Source: Verrucomicrobiaceae bacterium
GTDB taxonomy: Bacteria > Verrucomicrobiota > Verrucomicrobiia > Verrucomicrobiales > Akkermansiaceae
DNA: 64,000 bases
Reading direction: 5' to 3'
NCBI GenBank assembly: GCA_027486655.1
Contig: JAIXOR010000043.1
Coordinates: 58,042 to 122,041 of the forward strand
This document shows, in pieces, positions 44,501-51,902 of this stretch. Made by a program: the position numbers and the translations under genes. A model generated the notes under the pieces. That model saw only the letters and a program-made list of their open reading frames with translations, made no database searches and was not told the origin of the DNA. The first letter of the stretch is position 1; each line of letters starts with the position of its first letter.

Positions 44501-44791
44501 GGCACCGCCGATGGTCACCGCGCCGCCGGGGTTGCTGAGGGAGATCCCGCCCCAGGTTTGGTTCGCGCCGAGGAGAGTGGAGTTGGGCCCCGTCACCGTG
44601 GAATCCCATGATGCGACGTCAAACGCGCCCGGAACCACACCGCCCGCCCAGCTTGAGGAAAGGTTCAGGTCGTTTGAATTGTCGGCCTTCGTCATCGTGG
44701 CGGCAGCGGCGTGCTGCGAGGCCAGAGAGAGGGTCAGCAGGGCAAGGCCGCCCATGGCCATGGTGAGAAACGGGTTTTTTCCGGGTTTCAT
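41540..44791 (-). CDS. Autotransporter-type beta-strand-repeat protein with PEP-CTERM tail
   Basis: Large surface-exposed or exported repeat protein. The 1083 residues begin with a signal peptide (LALLTLSLASQHAAA) and contain many copies of the autotransporter-associated beta-strand unit, recognisable as GAGTLTLSGANTYTG-like segments (LTLTAANTYQGGTTI, LTISNANTFTGSTTI, LTLSGANTYTGSTLV) that form a right-handed beta helix rich in Gly, Ser, Thr and Asn. There is no translocator barrel. The end has IPEPSAALLGGLGVLALLRRRRR, a PEP-CTERM signal. It is 89 bp upstream of the sensor kinase gene on the same strand. An antisense open frame of 746 codons opposite it is a composition artefact. Confidence 0.93.
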   Translation of the reverse strand: MKPGKNPFLTMAMGGLALLTLSLASQHAAAATMTKADNSNDLNLSSSWAGGVVPGAFDVASWDSTVTGPNSTLLGANQTWGGISLSNPGGAVTIGGANTLTLGGNGIDMSAATQNLTLSSSLTLASGGQVWNVASGRTLTLNTGTFTRSAGAALNIQGTGTVAASMTGIANVNAILGPWATVGSGSSTRYATLAAGNITSFTTGTAAAAFGWTSGNNNTFNYDVANVQTVLGVARQANTARYTGPAGTQLWGNNNTTNITLNGLLNAGTGTLTFSENGGTSNGQLAIGTNNGNELVLGAANADITIKIPIVNTGANAGSVLITGPGTVTIDSAGGNSSYTGATTVASGTLLLNGAGNINTTSGITINGNSAKYTHASSVASTRAITLTRGTLDGTGSVGAVTVADNSQATLTNGNGGTTALTMASLALSGDATMNLKLGSGVGLNVTGTLSTTPASGTVLVNATKTGWVLGSNNLVGFGSFSGSATDFTLGTVTGLGARQVAGALSVSGGFLSLGVSGDLPVWTGVNGSGWTTVSSGDNSGSNNWATKTAQTGTNFWSADTPEFNDTYNLGAGAVAVSNRAVDIQGANVTPGVVTFNNSTGDYTLSSSTGHGISGAASLVKGGTSKLTISNANTFTGSTTINGGTLQLGNGVTDGSIASTSAITNNGTLAYNNTGALTQGVVISGTGNLTKAGNGVLTLTAANTYQGGTTITGGAITVNGAGSLGSGAISVGAGTNLNLNTAVTLGSAVSGSGSITTTSTTTVNGDFSGFTGTFTHNTSTASTAFNTANSTSAGAAYVIATNQGSAQGLIAGGNGNYTLQIGSLSGVANSLFRGGNVATGTTTLQIGALGTNTTFAGIIANGATKTIAMEKVGSGILTLSGANTYTGSTLVSAGTLLVNGSLGNTAVSATGGTLGGTGTITSTVSVTGTGTVLSPGASIESLATGALTMGSGTVLAYEAANASSTGADLLAVNGTLSLTGVTLDLSGADLAALTWLPGDKITLISYNGTPITSGFTGFTDDTTYFFGSNEWLFDYNDTVAGTNFTTDATAAGTSFVTLTVIPEPSAALLGGLGVLALLRRRRR

Positions 44792-44899
44792 GCGGGGATG
44801 TTTGGGTTTCAGGGTTTCGAACAGGGTTCTCCCAAAGACACCCGTTCAGGGGAGGGATTAGCGCGCTCCCTCCCGAGATTCCAAGCCACAAGCCCCAAT

Positions 44900-44919
44900 C
44901 CCCCCAATAAAGGGGGGGG
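44900..44919. terminator. GC-rich hairpin after hemQ
   Basis: CCCCCC-AATAAA-GGGGGGGG lies 34-53 bp beyond the hemQ stop (minus strand) and upstream of the beta-strand-repeat gene. Without a T run on either strand it is a weak terminator candidate. Confidence 0.4.
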
Positions 44920-44952
44920 CTGGCGGGGGCTGAGGCCCCACGCCATGGCGGA

Positions 44953-45780
44953 TCAAAGGCAAACCCTGTCGAACAGCACGTCGAGGGGCAGCTGCATGCC
45001 GATGTAGAAGTCGCCAAACTCGCCGTAGCGGGCGGAGACCTCGTCGAAGCGCATTTCGTAAACGATGTGCTTGATGTCGATCGTGTCCTTGGCAAGCAGG
45101 GTGACGCCCCACTCATGTTCGTCGAGGCCGGTGGAGCCGGTGATGAGCTGGAGGATGCGGCCGGCGTAGGTGCGGCCGACCCGGGCGTGGCCGGACATGA
45201 GCTCGCGGCGCTGGTCGAAACCGAGCGAATACCAGTTGTCGTCGCCGGTCCGGCGTTTCGACATGGGGTAGAAACAGATCACCGGCCAGTCGGGCAGCAC
45301 CGGATAGAGCCGGTGCTTCAGGTAGTGGGCCATGCGGTCATCGAACTCCCGGATGGCCTTCTCGAACTCTTCGGAGCCCTCGACGAGCCCTTTTTCCCCC
45401 ACCAGCGTCTCCGCCGCATACTGCTCCCGGGTGGTGGTGTATTCGGAGCCCTCGGTCATGGAGAGGTAGGAATAGGCCGGGCTGAGGATTTCCGGACCAA
45501 GTGACAGCCCGAGTTGTTTCTCAAACGAGTTGGCCACCTGCAGATCGGGAGTCAGCAACATGAATCCGAGATCCGCTTTGGGAGTGGCCACGGAAAAGAT
45601 CAGCAAGTGGGTATCCGGTGTGGCGCGGATCTCATGAACCAACTCGGTCAGGCGGGTCTTTGCCTGCCGCTTCTCATCCTCGCCATACAGCGCCCATTGG
45701 GCATGGTCGACATGATAGAACAGGTGCATGACGTGCCAGCCTTCTCGCGGCACAATGGGAGTGACTTCGTTGTTGGGCAT
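44953..45780 (-). CDS. hemQ: Chlorite-dismutase-family coproheme decarboxylase HemQ
   Basis: Last step of the coproporphyrin-dependent haem route: oxidative decarboxylation of coproheme to haem b. The 275-residue length and the motifs HVMHLFYHVDHAQW, SYLSMTEGSEYT, KHRLYPVLPDWPVICFYPMSKRR and the haem-binding end DIKHIVYEMRFDEVSARYGEFGDFYIG are those of HemQ. The HIVYEMR stretch includes the probable proximal His. It is transcribed with the gene at 45786-46922, which ends 5 bp upstream. HemQ occurs in Actinobacteria, Firmicutes and Verrucomicrobia; other haem genes are not in the window. Confidence 0.94.
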   Translation of the reverse strand: MPNNEVTPIVPREGWHVMHLFYHVDHAQWALYGEDEKRQAKTRLTELVHEIRATPDTHLLIFSVATPKADLGFMLLTPDLQVANSFEKQLGLSLGPEILSPAYSYLSMTEGSEYTTTREQYAAETLVGEKGLVEGSEEFEKAIREFDDRMAHYLKHRLYPVLPDWPVICFYPMSKRRTGDDNWYSLGFDQRRELMSGHARVGRTYAGRILQLITGSTGLDEHEWGVTLLAKDTIDIKHIVYEMRFDEVSARYGEFGDFYIGMQLPLDVLFDRVCL

Positions 45781-45785
45781 GGGAA

Positions 45786-46922
45786 TCAGCGGAGGTCGGT
45801 GGAAATGTTCATTTCGAACACCTTTTTGAAATCCCTGCCGGCGGTGTTCTCGGAGGGAGCTTCATACACCTCGATCGTCCACGGCTTGCTCTCACCGGTG
45901 CGATAGGCGGCGTGCATGCCGAGATCATCAAATCCGGCAGTGGCCGCGATCTTGAGGGTGGAAGTGGCGTTCACCGCGCGCGTCACCGCATCACCGACGA
46001 CGGTGCGGTCCTCGTTGCGGAACAAGACACGCACGGCAGCAGGACCTCCCGAAAGGGAAAGCTCGATCACCGGCAGCAACTGGGTGCCTCGGCGGAAGGT
46101 GTCCGCCGTGGGGCCCTCCGTGATGGGAGCGCGCCAGTAACTGGTCGCGGAATTCACCGTGAGCAACGCACCACGGATCGGGAAGTCCTTGGACCTTACG
46201 CGCTCGGATTCATGAGGCAGGCGGTGGAGCGAGAACAGGTAGGCCGTGCCCGCAACCGCCACCAGCAGGGCAACCAAGGCCCCAAGACCGATTTTCTCGA
46301 TGTGCGAAAGTTTCATCCGCGGCCGCAGCGAGACGGGCTTCACATCGGCACGGGGCGCGGGGGAGAATTCATCCACGTCTTGATCGTCCAAAGACGGTCT
46401 CTCGACGGGTCCCGCAGGGGTCGCTTCGAGTTCTGGAGCAGAGACGTTCTCCTCGTTTTCTTCTACCGCGACCATGGCTGGCACCGGCCATGGTTCCGCC
46501 GGAGATACCGGCACCACGGGCAGATCGCCCAAATCGTCATCCGCAGGCGCGTCATCCCAGTGATCAAGATCCTCGAACTCCTTGTCCTCCTTCGCCTGCA
46601 CCGATGGATTCGGCCGCGACGAAGTCTTCGGTTTATTGACGTTGATGCGGATCTTGTCCCCCTCAGAAGTCTTGAGACGCGGGGTTACCGTTTCCTCGTG
46701 GTCTTTGGCGGGACCGGTTTTGCGTTCCCTCGGAGCAGGCAGATCCTTGCCCGCCCGAGGTGCGTCCTGACGTGACACCGGAGCATCCTCGGGGAGCACG
46801 AAATCGTCCTCAAGATCCCAGAGATCGCTCTCGGTGGTGTCCTTTGAGAGATCCCCGAGCGTCGGCCGATGCCGGGGTGGCAGCGGCGATCCGTCGGACG
46901 ATGAGGGTGGAACGGGTGTCAT
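45786..46922 (-). CDS. Low-complexity membrane protein with single anchor
   Basis: No family recognised. I take the ATG at 46922 (MTPVPPSSSDGSPL); the open frame continues to 47054. Residues ~1-205 are acidic, proline-rich and disordered (SDLWDLEDDFVLPEDAP, EDKEFEDLDHWDDAPADDDLG). One membrane helix follows (IGLGALVALLVAVAGTAYLFSL, ~residues 215-237), then a ~140-residue beta-rich domain (TSYWRAPITEGPTADTFRRGTQLLPVIELSLSGGPAAVRVLFRNEDRTVVGD). This plan suggests an extracytoplasmic domain tethered to a cytosolic disordered tail. It is 5 bp upstream of hemQ. Confidence 0.75.
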   Translation of the reverse strand: MTPVPPSSSDGSPLPPRHRPTLGDLSKDTTESDLWDLEDDFVLPEDAPVSRQDAPRAGKDLPAPRERKTGPAKDHEETVTPRLKTSEGDKIRINVNKPKTSSRPNPSVQAKEDKEFEDLDHWDDAPADDDLGDLPVVPVSPAEPWPVPAMVAVEENEENVSAPELEATPAGPVERPSLDDQDVDEFSPAPRADVKPVSLRPRMKLSHIEKIGLGALVALLVAVAGTAYLFSLHRLPHESERVRSKDFPIRGALLTVNSATSYWRAPITEGPTADTFRRGTQLLPVIELSLSGGPAAVRVLFRNEDRTVVGDAVTRAVNATSTLKIAATAGFDDLGMHAAYRTGESKPWTIEVYEAPSENTAGRDFKKVFEMNISTDLR

Positions 46923-47059
46923 GTGAGGCGCTTGGCCGGTTCTTAAGGACCGGAGCGCCAATTGACCAGAGTGAATCGGCCTTGGCAAGTTCCCGAAAAA
47001 TCGGATTGCATCCCGACGGTTGCGAAGGCATCGAAGAGGCACACCGATTTTCAACCATC

Positions 47060-47296
47060 ATGGCCGACCGCGAAGACAAGAACACCGAGAACGTCACTGG
47101 CAAATTCTACGTCGACAGCCAGTGCATCGACTGCGACCTCTGCCGCGAGACCGCGCCGAACAACTTCACGCGCGCCGAGGACGAGGGCTATTCCTACGTC
47201 TTCAAACAACCGCAGAATGACGAGGAAATCGCCCAGTGCCGCGAGGCCATGGAGGGATGCCCCGTGGAGGCCATCGGCGACGACGGCGACGAATGA
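47060..47296 (+). CDS. [4Fe-4S] ferredoxin
   Basis: Small electron carrier. The 78-residue product (ATG at 47060) has the single-cluster motif CIDCDLC followed by a distal CPVEAIGDDGDE. The distribution CxxCxxC...CP and the NNFTRAEDEGYSYVFKQP middle resemble single-cluster ferredoxins of the Thermotoga/Desulfovibrio type. Its stop overlaps the next start by 4 bp (ATGA). Confidence 0.92.
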   Translation: MADREDKNTENVTGKFYVDSQCIDCDLCRETAPNNFTRAEDEGYSYVFKQPQNDEEIAQCREAMEGCPVEAIGDDGDE

Positions 47297-47688
47297 GGCC
47301 CACGCCCCGCGCCGCGATGAACCGCAAGCCGGTCAAAGGCGGAGTCCAGGAGGAAATCCTGCGCGAATGGCGCGGCTGTGACGAGGCCACCGACCTCAAC
47401 GAAGGCATCCACATCGCCTCGCGATTCGTCGATGCCATCCTCCGCGCCGCCGGGGCGGAAGACGGGCTGAACGAAGACCAGGTGCGCTCCACCTGGAAGG
47501 AACTTGCCGGGGATTTCATCGCCCGCCATACCGAGCCGGTATCGGTCAAGAACGGGCACCTCGTCCTCCGTGTCACCCAGCCCGCCATGCGTTTCCATCT
47601 TGAGCAGATGAAACCGATGCTGCTCCGGCGCATCCGCGACCAACTCGGTGAAGACCGCATCCAGTCCGTGAAGTTTGCGCTCGGTTAG
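47293..47688 (+). CDS. DUF721/DciA-like protein
   Basis: Short basic protein (131 residues) with a DUF721 core. Visible motifs: LRAAGAEDGLNEDQVRSTWKELAGDFIARHTEPVSVKNGHLVLRVTQPAMRFHLEQMKPMLLRRIRDQLGEDRIQSVKFALG, the strand-helix order of DciA, which assists loading of the replicative helicase in bacteria lacking DnaC. The ATG at 47293 overlaps the ferredoxin stop. Whether it acts as a helicase loader here is inference from the family. Confidence 0.82.
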   Translation: MRPTPRAAMNRKPVKGGVQEEILREWRGCDEATDLNEGIHIASRFVDAILRAAGAEDGLNEDQVRSTWKELAGDFIARHTEPVSVKNGHLVLRVTQPAMRFHLEQMKPMLLRRIRDQLGEDRIQSVKFALG

Positions 47689-47715
47689 TTCCTCACCCGC
47701 CCCATCCTCACCTCC

Positions 47716-48768
47716 ATGTTCCGCAATCTCATTTTCGACTGGTCCGGCACCCTCGTGGACGATCTCGGACCCGTCATCGAGGCCACCAACGCGGTGCTCG
47801 GACGCTACCGCCTCCCCCCCATGGACCGCGAGGGCTTCCGGCGATCCTTCCGCCTGCCTTACTCCGAGTTTTATGGAGAGGTCCTGCCGGATGTGCCGCT
47901 GGACGAGCTCGAGTCCCACTTCCGCCCGGCCTTCGATGCAGCGGTCACTCCGGTGACCATCCTCCCGCATGCCCGTGAGAAACTTGAATGGTGCGCCCGG
48001 CGTGGCATCCGCACTTTTGTCCTCACCTCGATGGACACCCGCGCCTTCGAGCGCCAGATGGATGACTTCGGCCTGCGGGAGCTTTTCGAAGCCACCTACT
48101 CCGGAGTCATCGACAAACGCGAGGTCATCCATGACATCCTCGCAACCCACGCGCTGGACCCGGCGGAGACCGCTTTTGTCGGAGACATGACCCACGACGT
48201 CGAAACTGCCCGCCACGGCGGGGTCTCGTCCATCGCCGTGCTCACCGGCTACAACCACCCGGAAATCCTCGCCGCCGTCCGCCCGGACCTGACCGTGCCG
48301 GACCTCGGTGTGCTCCGCGCGCTTTTTGAAAAACCCCACAGGACCTCCCGACCGATCGCCACGGTCGGTGCACTCATCCACAACTCCGCAGGACAGGTCC
48401 TCATGATCCGCACCCACAAGTGGAACGGCAAATGGGGCATCCCTGGCGGCAAAATCGAACGCGGCGAGCCCGCCATCCACGCCCTGCGCCGGGAGGTGCT
48501 GGAGGAAACCGCGCTGGTGCTCGATGAAGTCCGCTTCGTCTTCGTCCAGGATTGCATCGACTCGCCCGAGTTCATGCGCCCCGAGCATTTCATCCTGCTC
48601 AACTACTGCGCGCTCGCCCGCACCGGCAGCGTCCGCCTCAACGAAGAGGCCGAGGAGTTCCTCTGGTTGTCCCCGGCCGACGCCCTCGCCCTCGATCTGA
48701 ACCAGCCGACGCGCGTGCTGCTGCTGGAAGCCATCCAACGTGAACTCATCCCCCATGCAGGCGCCTGA
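47716..48768 (+). CDS. HAD-hydrolase and Nudix-hydrolase fusion
   Basis: Bifunctional protein of 350 residues. Residues ~1-205 are a phosphoglycolate-phosphatase-like HAD domain: nucleophile FDWSGTLVDD (D8; Ser between the two Asp, then Gly-Thr), VLTSMDT, and FVGDMTHDVETAR. Residues ~212-345 are a Nudix domain with box GGKIERGEPAIHALRREVLEETAL. The second Asp of the DxDGT motif is replaced (DWSGT); DWSGT instead of DxDGT is unusual. It could be a house-cleaning enzyme acting on a nucleotide-sugar or nucleotide phosphate. The gene begins 27 bp after the DUF721 gene and overlaps folB by 14 bp. Confidence 0.88.
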   Translation: MFRNLIFDWSGTLVDDLGPVIEATNAVLGRYRLPPMDREGFRRSFRLPYSEFYGEVLPDVPLDELESHFRPAFDAAVTPVTILPHAREKLEWCARRGIRTFVLTSMDTRAFERQMDDFGLRELFEATYSGVIDKREVIHDILATHALDPAETAFVGDMTHDVETARHGGVSSIAVLTGYNHPEILAAVRPDLTVPDLGVLRALFEKPHRTSRPIATVGALIHNSAGQVLMIRTHKWNGKWGIPGGKIERGEPAIHALRREVLEETALVLDEVRFVFVQDCIDSPEFMRPEHFILLNYCALARTGSVRLNEEAEEFLWLSPADALALDLNQPTRVLLLEAIQRELIPHAGA

Positions 48769-49117
48769 CACCATCGAGATCCGCCGCCTCCAGTGCCGCA
48801 CCTTCATCGGTGTGCCGGACGAGGAGCGCGCCAGCGAGCAAACCCTGCGGATCACCCTCCAACTTGTCCCCTCACAGGGATTCTCCGGCCTTCATGACGA
48901 CATCCGCCACACCATCGACTACCACGCGGTGGCCCTCGAGGTGCAGGCACTCGCCGCCGCGAAACCCCGCCGCCTCATCGAGACGCTGGCGGTCGACACC
49001 GCGGATTATCTGTTAGAAAAACATCCGCTCGCTTCCGTGGCGATCACCATCGAGAAGCACATCCTGCCGGATACCGAATGCGTCGCCGTGCACATCGTGC
49101 GCGGCAAGGCCTCCTGA
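48755..49117 (+). CDS. folB: Dihydroneopterin aldolase
   Basis: Folate pathway: cleaves dihydroneopterin to 6-hydroxymethyl-dihydropterin and glycolaldehyde. The ATG at 48755 (MQAPDTIEIRRLQCRTFIGVPDEER) fits FolB openings; an ATG at 48740 lies inside the previous gene. The motifs IEIRRLQCRTFIGVPDEERASEQTLRITLQL, IDYHAVALEV, LIETLAVDTADYLLEKHP and VAITIEKHILPDTECVAVHIVR match the family, including the pterin-binding Glu (E of LIETLA). Length 120 is normal. The start overlaps the HAD-Nudix stop by 14 bp. Confidence 0.95.
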   Translation: MQAPDTIEIRRLQCRTFIGVPDEERASEQTLRITLQLVPSQGFSGLHDDIRHTIDYHAVALEVQALAAAKPRRLIETLAVDTADYLLEKHPLASVAITIEKHILPDTECVAVHIVRGKAS

Positions 49118-49136
49118 CCCCGAACCGAACCGCTCG

Positions 49137-49595
49137 ATGGAGCCCGTCGAAATCCGCCCGCTCAGCCAGCACGACCTCGGAGACGCGGCCTGGCTGCTCG
49201 GCTGCATGAATCCGGACACGCCCCTGCCCCTCGTGCGCGACCGGCTGGAAACCCTGCTGCGCGATCATCCTCACTATCAGATTGCCGGAGCCTTCCGCGG
49301 CGGCCGGCTGGCCGGTGTCTGCGGTGCCTGGATCGCCACCAAGATCTGGTGCGGCCGCTATCTGGAGATCGACAACCTGGTCGTCGACCCCGCCGTCCGC
49401 TCCGGTGGCATCGGCAGCGCCCTGATCCGGCACTTCGAGCAGATCGCGGCGGCCGCCGGCTGCAACATCATCGTGCTGGACAGCTACACGTCCAATCACG
49501 CGTCCCACCGGCTATACCACCGCCTGGGATTCGAGATCTGGGGATTCCATTTCATCCGCCCCATCGGGGACTGGTCTGGAAAAGGCAGCGCATGA
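49137..49595 (+). CDS. GNAT-family N-acetyltransferase
   Basis: Small acetyltransferase of 152 residues; acceptor unknown. The GNAT fold is clear: strand-helix EIRPLSQHDLGDAAWLLG, the acetyl-CoA loop VVDPAVRSGGIGSALIRHFEQIA (RxxGxG-type RSGGIG at ~84-90), and the end YTSNHASHRLYHRLGFEIWGFHF. Its stop overlaps the following fusion gene by 4 bp (ATGA), so it is probably co-translated with it. Confidence 0.92.
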   Translation: MEPVEIRPLSQHDLGDAAWLLGCMNPDTPLPLVRDRLETLLRDHPHYQIAGAFRGGRLAGVCGAWIATKIWCGRYLEIDNLVVDPAVRSGGIGSALIRHFEQIAAAAGCNIIVLDSYTSNHASHRLYHRLGFEIWGFHFIRPIGDWSGKGSA

Positions 49596-51751
49596 CCGTC
49601 GCCATCGTCCATTATCACCTCGGTCCGGGTGGAGTGACCCAGGTGATCCGCGCCGCATCCGCCGCGTTGTTAGAGGCCGGTGTCCGCCACGTCATCCTCA
49701 CCGGCTCCGCCCCGCAATCCGGGGCACCGCTTCCCCATGAGGTCGTCGAAGGACTGGGATACCGGGACTCCGCCGGCGAGGAAGACGCCCGGCTGTTAGA
49801 GCAGCGGCTCAGAACGGCGGCGGCGGGATTTCTCGGAGCGGCACCGGACCTCTGGCACATCCACAACCCGACGCTGGGCAAGAACCCGGCGCTCACCGCA
49901 TGCGTCGCACGCCTCGCGGAAGCCGGGGAAAGGCTCGTCCTCCAGATCCACGACCTCGCCGAAGAGGGCCGGCCGTTTCTCTATCAGAAAATCCGCGGCA
50001 TTCCGAAGCGCTACCCGTTCGGCCCGCGGATCCGCTATGCGTTTCTCAATACCCGGGACCGAGCGATCTTCACCGCGGCCGGGCTGCCGGAGTCGCAGTC
50101 CGCGGTGATTCCCAATCCACCCACAACCGCCGGAGCCGCGGGCCCGCCGCTTTCCCCCACCCCGTTGTTGTTTGCACCGGTCCGCGGCATCCGCCGCAAA
50201 AACCTGGGGGAACTGGTGCTGCTGTCGATCCTCACGCCACCGCAGACCCGCATCGCCGTAAGCCGCGCCCCTTCGGATCCTGAAGCACTGCGCCTGCACG
50301 AGGTATGGAGGAACTTCGCCCTCAGGTTCGCACCGCGCATCGCCTTCGATGTCTGTGACAAGTCCGCCCCGGCGGAGGGAGCGGACGCCGGATTCGAATC
50401 ATGGATCAGGCACTGCACCCATGTGGTCGGCACTTCGGTGGCGGAAGGATACGGCCTGCCTTTCGTCGAGGCGGCCGCATGGCGCAGGCCCTTTCTCGGC
50501 AGACGCCTTGCCCACCTCGATCACGACCTCCCCCACGCCCGGCTTTACGACCGGCTGCTCATTCCCGCGGAGTGGATCGGCCGCCCCGTTCTAACAGACC
50601 AGCTCAAGACCACTCTGGAGCGTCACCACCGCGCCTGCCGCATTCCGCTGGAGCGCGGCAGGATCGAGGCGACCCTGGAGGCACTCTGGGACGATGGCTG
50701 GCTGGACTTCGGCAATCTTCCCGAGGCTTTGCAACAGGCGGTGATCGAGCGATGCACGGACGCCACCGAGAGAAGCGTGCCCCTGGTCCAGGATCGGGGA
50801 AAACGCCACTCGGCGGCAGCCTGGCTGGCGGAATCCCTCACGGCGGCCGGGCCCGTGTTCCCGGCAGCCACTTCCGTTCCCTATCAGGACACGCTGCGGG
50901 ATCTCTATCAGGCAGAAGACCCGGCAGGAGCGCAGGGCGTGCTGGATCCGCAAGCCATCCTGAGACCCCACCTGACGCCTCAGGCATTCCATTTCCTGCT
51001 CAGCCCGCCCCGCCCCGCGGTGCGACGGCCGGACCGCTTCGATGCCGTGATCTTCGACATCTACGGCACTCTCGTGCTTTCGCCTCCTGGAGCCGTGCGC
51101 CCGAATCCCGCGGTGGATGCGGAAATCCGGGCGATCCTCCGCAAGTTCGGGCATGAGGCACCGGATTCCCCGACCACCTCACTGCACGAGGCGGTGCTCA
51201 GGCACCACGCGGCCTCACCCGCGGAGCATCCGGAAGTGGACCTCCGGAAACTCTGGTCGGAGATTCTCGGGTTGCCGCCGGATCACGACTGCACCGCGTT
51301 GGTCATCGCCACCGAGGACGCACGCGTCCCCACCCGTCTCATGCCCGGTGCCGCCGCGGCCGTCCATGCCCTCGCCGCCGCCGGAGTCTCGCTCGGCCTG
51401 CTTTCCAACGCCCAGTGCAACAGCCTCAGGGCACTTGAAGGACTCGCGGATTTCTTCGATCCGGACCTCACCGTGCTTTCCTATCAGCATGGCATCGCCA
51501 AGCCCTCGCCCGCCCTTTTTGCGAGGATGGCTTCCCGACTCGAACACATCGGTTTGGAAACGGGCCGGTGCCTGTTTGTCGGAAACGATCCGATTCAAGA
51601 CATGGTCCCGGCCTCGGCAGCCGGATTCCAGACCGCGCTATTCACCGGGCATCCGGATTCCCTCCGCCCCGGCGCATTCACACCCGATTTTGTCTTCAAC
51701 GACTGGAAGGAGCTGCTCTCCATCGCATCGGCGGATTTGCGCATCGATTGA
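49592..51751 (+). CDS. Glycosyltransferase-like protein fused to HAD hydrolase
   Basis: Two-domain protein of 719 residues. The N-terminal ~450 residues look like a GT4-type glycosyltransferase: VAIVHYHLGPGGVTQVIR (opening loop), WHIHNPTLGKNP, RIRYAFLNTRDRAIFTAAGLP, FAPVRGIRRKNLGELVLL, and VGTSVAEGYGLPFVEAAAWRRPFL (nucleotide-sugar-binding EGYGLPxxEA). The C-terminal ~220 residues are a HAD domain with nucleophile FDIYGTLV, and LLSNAQCNS, KPSPALF, FVGNDPIQDMVPA. A GT-HAD fusion suggests transfer and dephosphorylation of the same sugar phosphate, as in trehalose or glucosylglycerol synthesis (inference). It overlaps the GNAT gene by 4 bp and ends at a terminator. Confidence 0.85.
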   Translation: MTVAIVHYHLGPGGVTQVIRAASAALLEAGVRHVILTGSAPQSGAPLPHEVVEGLGYRDSAGEEDARLLEQRLRTAAAGFLGAAPDLWHIHNPTLGKNPALTACVARLAEAGERLVLQIHDLAEEGRPFLYQKIRGIPKRYPFGPRIRYAFLNTRDRAIFTAAGLPESQSAVIPNPPTTAGAAGPPLSPTPLLFAPVRGIRRKNLGELVLLSILTPPQTRIAVSRAPSDPEALRLHEVWRNFALRFAPRIAFDVCDKSAPAEGADAGFESWIRHCTHVVGTSVAEGYGLPFVEAAAWRRPFLGRRLAHLDHDLPHARLYDRLLIPAEWIGRPVLTDQLKTTLERHHRACRIPLERGRIEATLEALWDDGWLDFGNLPEALQQAVIERCTDATERSVPLVQDRGKRHSAAAWLAESLTAAGPVFPAATSVPYQDTLRDLYQAEDPAGAQGVLDPQAILRPHLTPQAFHFLLSPPRPAVRRPDRFDAVIFDIYGTLVLSPPGAVRPNPAVDAEIRAILRKFGHEAPDSPTTSLHEAVLRHHAASPAEHPEVDLRKLWSEILGLPPDHDCTALVIATEDARVPTRLMPGAAAAVHALAAAGVSLGLLSNAQCNSLRALEGLADFFDPDLTVLSYQHGIAKPSPALFARMASRLEHIGLETGRCLFVGNDPIQDMVPASAAGFQTALFTGHPDSLRPGAFTPDFVFNDWKELLSIASADLRID

Positions 51752-51851
51752 AAAACGAAGCGAAGCGGGACGGTCGCCGCCTCGTTAGAGTCCTGTCATG
51801 GTTTTCGGCACGCTCCCATGATTCCGGGGGGGATCTGGAGCGCCTGATCAT

Positions 51852-51885
51852 GGCCGCCGCCGGGCGCAACCGGTGGCGGCCTTTT
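51852..51885 (+). terminator. Terminator after the GT-HAD gene
   Basis: GGCCGCC-G-CCGG and CCGG-T-GGCGGCC form an 11-bp stem with one mismatch and a 6-base loop, followed by TTTT. It lies 100 bp past the stop of the plus-strand gene and 18 bp before the end of the convergent corA. Confidence 0.7.
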
Positions 51886-51902
51886 GATTTGCGGATGCCG
51901 CA

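Noticed and set aside
42371..44611. 746-codon open frame on the plus strand
   Set aside because: Antisense to the beta-strand-repeat gene; only Gly/Ala/Val-rich composition, no domain or signal.
50388..50402. GGATTCGAATC resembling a tRNA T loop
   Set aside because: Lies in frame inside the GT-HAD gene and no acceptor or D arm can be drawn.
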